In this document: positions 57,546 to 64,000 of the stretch, one piece after another | Layout of the letters: each line of letters begins with the position of its first letter | How positions within the stretch are numbered: the first letter of the stretch is position 1 | Origin: Marsupella aquatica | Lineage: Eukaryota > Marchantiophyta | Assembly (NCBI GenBank): GCA_973895155.1 | Contig: OZ316896.1 | Span: 13,082,001 to 13,146,000, forward strand | Reading direction: 5' to 3' | Length of the DNA: 64,000 nt | Made by a program: the position numbers and the translations under genes | Notes under the pieces: model-generated | What the model was told of the DNA's origin: nothing | The model's database searches: none | What the model saw: the letters and a program-made list of their open reading frames with translations, nothing else

Positions 57546-60324
57546 GGTTTTCTAAAATTTTGCTCGAGTGAAAGACAGGCCTCGATAGAGACTATGGAAC
57601 ACCTTTCATTAATTTAATTTAATTGAAGGGTTTCCCTGCCCAAGCTCATTTGGCACTCATCGGCCAGTTTGCTAGCCAGGGCAGAGTCGGGGGAAGAGTT
57701 TCCTACAAAAGGGATGGCCTTCTGGAGTTATAAAATTTGATCTGATCATTCATCGTACAATCTCAGTTATTTCCAAACCAAACTGTCCAAACCAAACTAA
57801 ACTAAACTGAAAACACATTGGAAAAAGTAATGCATATTAATTTCTGTACGTCTTGGCTGTAATTGAGCTCGCTTAAGTCATTCTAACATCAAAAGGTTCC
57901 CCTGCCGCTAATTTATTATGACACTACCGATTAAAAAACAACAAGCGCTAAACCTGGACGCAGGACCCGAGGCAGGAGACCTCTGGGGCTTCACTTCTAA
58001 ACAAGCTCATATCACCTGCGACGGTTGACAAGGCCTTCTAATTCAATGTTGATAAAGGATTACAACGAGCTCAGCAAAAAGAATCCTTGCCATATCGACA
58101 CAATATCCATACTCATTTTTAAGTTGAATAAGGTATTTAGAAAAAGTCCAAAGTAACCATCTCACTTTGTGGCCGGGGGTGCACTGGGGAGCATTTAAAT
58201 AGTGAGACCCCGAATGAGACCCCTAGTAGGAGACCTGGGCAAGTGAAATAAAGGGAAGAACGAGGGTAACATCAGATAATCAAAAGATCCAAGGAAACAA
58301 AAGTACTATGGCAATTAATATGACATACTACGGAGAATTTCCACGTCTACAGTAGAACAAAACCTTTTGTAGTCTCATTTTCTGTATTGACTTTTGTATG
58401 TCCGTTTATCACCATTGACCATAACTCAAAACCAGACTGTAGTTTCTCTTTGTCTGGATTTACATTTTCTGTACCGACGGCCAAAAGGCATTGATGTAGG
58501 AATGGACTTTTGAAGGTACGATGTGTAACTATTGTAGACCTTCTTACTCTAATTTTGATCTTCTTTAAATATACATGTAGTTACAACAATGACCTTTGCC
58601 ATGCCCATTCGACACGTTGGCCGGACCTGTGACATTACTTCAAATTTTTAGACAATTTTGACTGAAATTCCGTCTGTTTTTTTACAAACGTGGTAGACTT
58701 CGTTCAAATCCCAATATATAATTGTACTGTATAGAGGAACTCGGGGCTGGTCAAACCCCGGGTCAAACTTTCTTAGTGAACCGTCCACGCCTTTGTGTAG
58801 CTCGTGGAATGAGGCTATTTGCCCATTGAGAACAAGAAAAGTTAAAGTTTTCAATAAGCTCTTGGTACATGGGCGAGTGCATGGGCCAGTCATCTGCACG
58901 TCTCCCTAAAGTTGAAGGTGAATAACGTGTTATTTCGGGTCACTATAAACTAGGTGAGAGTGAAGGTGAAAGTCAGAAATGCTGCTTTGCAAGGTCGCGA
59001 TCACTAGGTCTATGTCGCCATGACTTCTGATACTACTCGAAATAACTGATAGATTAACTAAGGTGCTGTTAGCATCAGATCCTGTTTCCCACTGGCGCAA
59101 GATACATCTACTCACCCACATTTTTCTCATATTTTAGTGTTCTGGGACTAGTCTTTGTGGTAAGTCACATTGCAGACTTAAACCAATTTTCATCCCCCCC
59201 CCACCCCCGTCATCCCCAATCTTACCCACAGACTCTCCCACAAACCCTTGAGACTTGTACAAAACCTTTCGAAGGTGATCTTTTTGCGTGGAGTCGAGCT
59301 AAAGGACCATGCTTTCTCGGTCATGCGCCAGACGGACAATTCACACCTGCCATTTGCCTCCAAAAGTCCAAAGGTTCATACGACATATGACCTTTCCGTA
59401 TATAGTGGTCCTGTTCAATATGATACCGGGTCTCGAAGAACGACCTCGTCCCCGAGTCCTTCGAACCTTTCCACAGTTAGGTGATTATTGAATTGTTATA
59501 AATCACGTCAATTCGTATTCGATGCTCTTTGGATCATATCTTGAAGAGATGGAATCTCAACCAGCACTCATAGAACATACAACGGGAGGACCGAAATTCC
59601 CGGAAAGCAGACAATCATCAACAGTAAAGGAAAACGAAAAGTAACGAAAGGCTTCTAAAACGCCATTTCTCTCCTGCTGGAACTCTAACTGCTCTCATTA
59701 GTCCGCTCAATTCCACATCCTCAGTCACTGTGCACACGGGAACTACCAGACACAGATAACGTACGCAGCAGCAACGAAGATGCCCACTTCTGCAGTGGGA
59801 GCACTGATTCTTCTTCGACAACGTCATGCCTCTAATAACACGCCTTCCTTAACTGCGGGCCTAACTGGCGTCGGGAAGAAATTAAGTGTTCACGGCACAG
59901 GCAAATGCTAACTCAAATCATGCGACGACAAATTTAAATGCAACAATACTGTCGATCAGTACAGCAAGCAGAAAAGATGAATTAAAGGTGTAACAATGCT
60001 TGACCAACAACAGGGTTGGATCATCATCGCTTTCCCGCTCTAATTCCCATTCTCACGACTTTCAAGTTCTAGAAGAATCTTCCCTTTTGAACCAAAAACT
60101 ACCGGACAGAGGTACGTACACGGCATTTCATTCAGTAGTGCCGTGAATTCACTTTTGCTCGTGAGCAACGAAATTGCAGTGCCGTGGTGCAGCAGCACTG
60201 CAGCAGCTTTCGCAATCACGAGTTCAATCGAAAGCTGCCCCTGATCGAAATAGTTGACGCTTCGAATTAATGTCCTCTGCTGGACTAGACTGGACTGTGT
60301 GACTCTTGACGATGGCAAACATCA
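57546..60324. other. Intergenic with dispersed-repeat fragments
   Basis: Tracts at 57975-58040 (tcacctgcgacg, aaggcctt) and 58165-58215 (ggccgggggtgcac, tagtgagacccc) match parts of the GGGTCTCACTAT family. ORFs on both strands at 59157-59490 and 60040-60318 have no motifs. Confidence 0.4.
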
Positions 60325-60860
60325 GGTATGCGCTTTTGACCTTACGGCATCCCCTTTTAAAAGGCCTTTTTGAAAGGGGGTCTCAAACCGCGAAATTTGA
60401 TGGACCTCACTTAGTACTTAAGGTTATTAGGTTAGGGACAGGAAAAGTTAAGAACTGCCTAGTTTATAAACACTTACTATTGGTCAAAATTGGTCATATG
60501 CCATGATCGTCCCAGACTCTAATAAAATCAATAAATTTACATAAGAGAGTGAAAAGCTATGGCCAAATTATGACGCTTTTGATTTTCCGACGATTGCAAA
60601 ATTAAATCTGGTATGCGCTATTGACCTTACGGCATCCAATTTTAAAAGGGGGTCTCACACAGCAAAATTTGATGGACCTCACTTAGTACTTAAGGTTACT
60701 TCTAGGTTAGGGACAGGAAAAGTTAAGGACTGCCAAGTTTATAAACACTAACTATAGGTCAAAATTGGTCATATGCCATGATAGTCCTAGACTCCAATAA
60801 AATTTATAACTTAATTTACACAAGAGAGTGAAAAGCTATGGCCAGACTACTAAGAATTTG
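60325..60860. repeat. Tandem duplication, 285 bp x 2
   Basis: The unit begins ggtatgcgcttttgacctta, contains gatggacctcacttagtact and ggttagggacaggaaaag, and ends with agagagtgaaaagctatggc. Copy 1 starts at 60325 and copy 2 at 60610; copy 2 lacks a few bases near its start and loses similarity at about 60860. Confidence 0.9.
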
Positions 60861-61180
60861 ATTTCTCTCTTTGTAATTTTGAGGGCATTTGTAGAGAAGA
60901 ATACAAACTCAAGATTTGAATCAACAAATTATGAAATTGTATTCTACTTTAGAAAGATTAGTAATAATCAAATCTCATTGGCCTTTAAGTGTATTAAGGT
61001 CCTATCACCAGTCTAGAGCATGTGCCATAGTGTCATACAAACAAGCCTTTAGTATATAGTTATCAATCTCTCTCTCCTTTTCAGGGTATTTATGATCAAG
61101 AATGCAATCACTCAAATTTGGAACACTACTGTGGAATTGTTTGCACGTTTTAGCAGATCATGACATATAATCACTAAATA

Positions 61181-61446
61181 AACAGGACTTTACTACTGTA
61201 TATCGAGATATTTCACGAGATCTCGTCAAATATAGTGCAATGACTTGAAACTTTCATTTCACTCCTGAAATTTGTGATTAACTTGGCCTTGATTCTGAGA
61301 TTCATTGCCCACCTAAAACAGGACTTTACTAGTGTATATCGAGATATTTCACGAGATCCAAGTGCAATGACTTGAATCTATCATTTCACTCCTGAACTTT
61401 CTGCTTAACTTGGCCTTGATTCTGTGATACATTGCCCACCTAAAAT
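61181..61446. repeat. Tandem duplication, about 136 bp x 2
   Basis: Copies start at 61181 and 61317 with aacaggactttacta and share gtatatcgagatatttcacg and cttggccttgattctg. A third, partial copy (tttcacttcactccttaact) lies near 61860. Confidence 0.9.
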
Positions 61447-62540
61447 CTGGGCGTGGAAACAACAAGGGTCACACTTGTAATACTTAAATTCTATGGAAAA
61501 CAATGTCATTGTCAATCCTTTTTTCCCACACGGGTTTCCACACTACAGGAATGCTAACGACCATAAACGAAAGTACCCTACCTTTTGGAGAGGGCTATCA
61601 ACTTTCTTTAGTCGGTCAGGAGTCCTCTAAAGCATCTGTTGCATCTTGTCCTACTGTTCTGCTTTCGGGCACTGGTGAGAGTTTCAGAGACTCATGTACT
61701 CACGAGATCCGGAGCAATCTGAAATTGAAGTTCTCAAGAAATTGGCCCCTAAGCTAACTAATGCCAGTGGAAAAATGAACGAGACTTTCATACCTCAACT
61801 TTCTCCTGAGCCAGGCTTATCAGCAACATTTCACATAATCCAAGGGCGATGGCTGGAAACTTTCACTTCACTCCTTAACTTTTGAATGACTTGGCCAACT
61901 GGATGTGGATCTGGATGTGTATCTGGATATGGAAACAACAACTCATTTCACACTTGGCAGTGTGGTAGATTCTATGGAGAAAGACAATATCATGATGATC
62001 CAGTTTTCTAAGAAATGCAATTATATCATTGTGAGCCATTTTGTTCCCAAGAATGTCAAGGACCACAAATGAGAGTACCCTTCCTTTTAAAGAGGGCTAT
62101 CAAATCTTTTATGTGCAGCAACATAAAGTACCTGTTGCAGAGGAATTGTATAATGCCAGCAAACAGGAATTTTGTTACAGTGGTTTTAATGTTTTTGGCT
62201 TTTCGCTGTCTTTTATATATTTGTGTTTTTTATGACTCCAAATGGCTAGCGAGTTTGCTGGCAAAAGAAAAGTGCCAAAAGTGGAGTTCATCAACCAGGC
62301 TGATGTTAGCAGTCAATTAAATCTAGAAAAAGTAGGGGTCATGTGAGAAGAAGAAAAAAATGCTCACTCTAGAATTCTTTTAGTGTTTCTTTGCACGCTA
62401 CAATGACCCCCTATTGCATCCGTCTTCTTCTTTTTGTGCCTTTTGCACCCAGTCGTACTCTTTTCTTTTCGTTCTGCTTTGCAGCACCAGGGAGAGTTTC
62501 AGAGCCTCATGTTATCGCGAGATCCGGAGCAATCTTAAAA
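61440..62540. repeat. Diverged larger duplication
   Basis: Tracts at 61549-61610 and 62051-62112 are related (ggaccayaaay, agtaccc, agagggctatcaa). 61676-61725 and 62490-62538 share gagagtttcagag and cgagatccggagcaatct. Parts of a block of about 0.5-0.8 kb were therefore copied in order and have since diverged. The block contains short open frames, but no protein family was recognised. Confidence 0.65.
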
Positions 62541-64000
62541 AAGGCTTCTGGAAGCCCATGACCCCCGCCAGCCCGATCCACGGAATCGCAGCGGTGGACA
62601 GAAACAGCAAGAAAACAAACGTTCGCACCTCCAAAAGCCCCCAACAGTGTGTATTGTCCTCTTGTCCCCCGCCAAAAGTATTAGAAGCTTCACCCCAGAT
62701 TCCTCCGTCGTCTCCGTCGACTACAGTCAACGATTGCGAGGTTCCACCGTTCCAGCGTCTGTCCCTGACGGCCGTCGGGCGGCATCTTTCCATGGAAGCT
62801 TCTATAAGGCCATCGGGCCAGTGCCCACGTAAGGGATCTGCGAATGGAGCTTACGGCCCAAGTAAAGGAGACCTGGTGCGTAAGGCACAGGGACACCTAG
62901 GAAACTGTGTAGAGTAGCCTTGAGGGAAGGGGACGGTACGGTTGTTGCATTATTTTTTCTTGTGTAGGGCAAAATATTTTCTTCTACAGTGCATTTAATA
63001 ATTCAGCGTTTTATTAGATTTCCACTACTTGGTGCAGCATCACAACTTGTTATCTTTATAATTTGACGATTGCAATATAACTCGGGGAATAGTACAACTG
63101 TATCTTGCCATCTGTTTAGATTAACTATTAGAATGTTACTATAACTCAAGTCTATTCTTAAGAGTCTAGATTGAGAGTGAAATCTTTAGACACTAACTCC
63201 CAATAGAGTCCCAATAAAGACAAAATTGATAAAGAGATTCAATAGTCAATAAGGTCAAAATTTTGAATGATCCAGGATGGACAAAAGTGACATTAACTCT
63301 AAACAAAGATAAAAGTGAAATGAGTATTTACAAAAATAAAGATAAATTAAAGACTAACCAAAATAGCATATAAGATTGTACTGTGCAAGATTTTCCTTCA
63401 TATCTATTTATATTCAAGAAACGGGTCATGGGGCTAGAGATACTCGTTTTAGTCATGGGTTAACATTGGCCACATTGAGCCCAGAGAGGTATGACTTTGT
63501 GGTAACCCATAGAGGCATGATTCTATGGACAGTAGTTCACTTGAATAGAGACTCATAGGTCTTGAGTTCAACTATTGAGGCTGACTCTTCCCTTTCTATG
63601 GAGTTTCACAAATTTCCAACCAAAAATAAATTAATAAAATACATTGGCCACATTGATATTCTAGCCATGAGATTGTCACATTGAAAGATTTCATTGTCGT
63701 TGGATCAGATTCACACACCTCCATTATTGGTCCTTCATGAGCAGGGTTTGGCCATTCTCACCTCCCCATTTCCAGAGTGCCTCCCTCTGTCGCCTGGCTC
63801 GGAGGGTGATGGGACAGGTCAGATTCTCTGAGGGCATTGGATCTTCTGTAGGTAAGTAGGGTTGAGTCACTTAACCCCTGATGAAAATAGGGGCATTGTA
63901 GTGATTAAGCAAAAAATAATTTTAAAAATTTGCAATTTTTAAAAGGTGCCAGTCTATTAAAACCCACTTTACAAAATCAGCTTCATAGGGCTCTCTTATA
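62541..64000. other. Intergenic, no gene supported
   Basis: 62541-62917 is open on both strands and rather GC-rich, but neither frame has a recognisable motif. The last kilobase is AT-rich with no feature seen. Confidence 0.3.

Noticed and set aside
62414-62917. 167-codon plus ORF and the 93-codon ORF opposite it
   Set aside because: Both strands are open, neither shows a motif, and part overlaps the diverged duplication.

Overview
The window is nuclear DNA of a land plant. Four spliced genes have clear plant relatives: a REPRESSOR OF SILENCING 3/NOL8-type RNA-binding protein, a plastid acyl-ACP thioesterase of the ALT/MKS2 type, a PITH-domain protein, and a likely lineage-specific acidic coiled-coil protein. 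GT-AG introns are mostly about 70-700 bp. Genes are sparse and sit among many transposon remnants and tandem repeats. Compact genes, an intronless fungal-looking oxidoreductase and an intronless GT90 would suit a bryophyte or other non-seed plant, but this is inference and no species is claimed.

Layout. 1-339 is one end of a CACTA (En/Spm) transposon inserted into the pol gene of a decayed Ty1/copia element (about 340-2326). 6187-7200 (minus) is an intronless medium-chain reductase resembling fungal zinc-type alcohol dehydrogenase/enoyl reductase proteins. 10125-11732 (minus) is an intronless GT90 O-glycosyltransferase-like type II membrane protein. 14291-19543 (plus) is a twelve-exon ROS3/NOL8-like gene followed directly by a 100-bp tandem repeat. 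20.6-25.8 kb is a repeat cluster: an 89-bp array, an inverted-repeat element, a candidate Helitron terminus with a minisatellite, and a 1-kb foldback element. 26293-28851 (minus) is the thioesterase, five exons, with a repetitive tail.

29-45 kb holds no gene I can support. It contains a solo copia LTR (32587-32946) with a perfect AAATG target duplication, a second foldback element at 35.3-35.85 kb, several copies of a family ending in GGGTCTCACTAT, and a repeat family present in opposite orientations at 30.1 and 38.8 kb. 45106-46989 (minus) is the two-exon acidic protein. 49838-52054 (minus) is the PITH gene, eight small exons with consistent phases. From 52.4 kb to the end there are minisatellites, a 128-bp hairpin, a near-identical 55-bp array, a 285-bp duplication and a diverged duplication at 61.4-62.5 kb.

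The genes do not form a pathway. They are independent housekeeping or accessory functions: nucleolar or silencing-related RNA binding, plastid fatty-acid release, glycosylation in the secretory pathway, and a PITH protein of uncertain role. Exon models were built by hand from splice sites, reading phase and remembered family conservation. No search or alignment was run.
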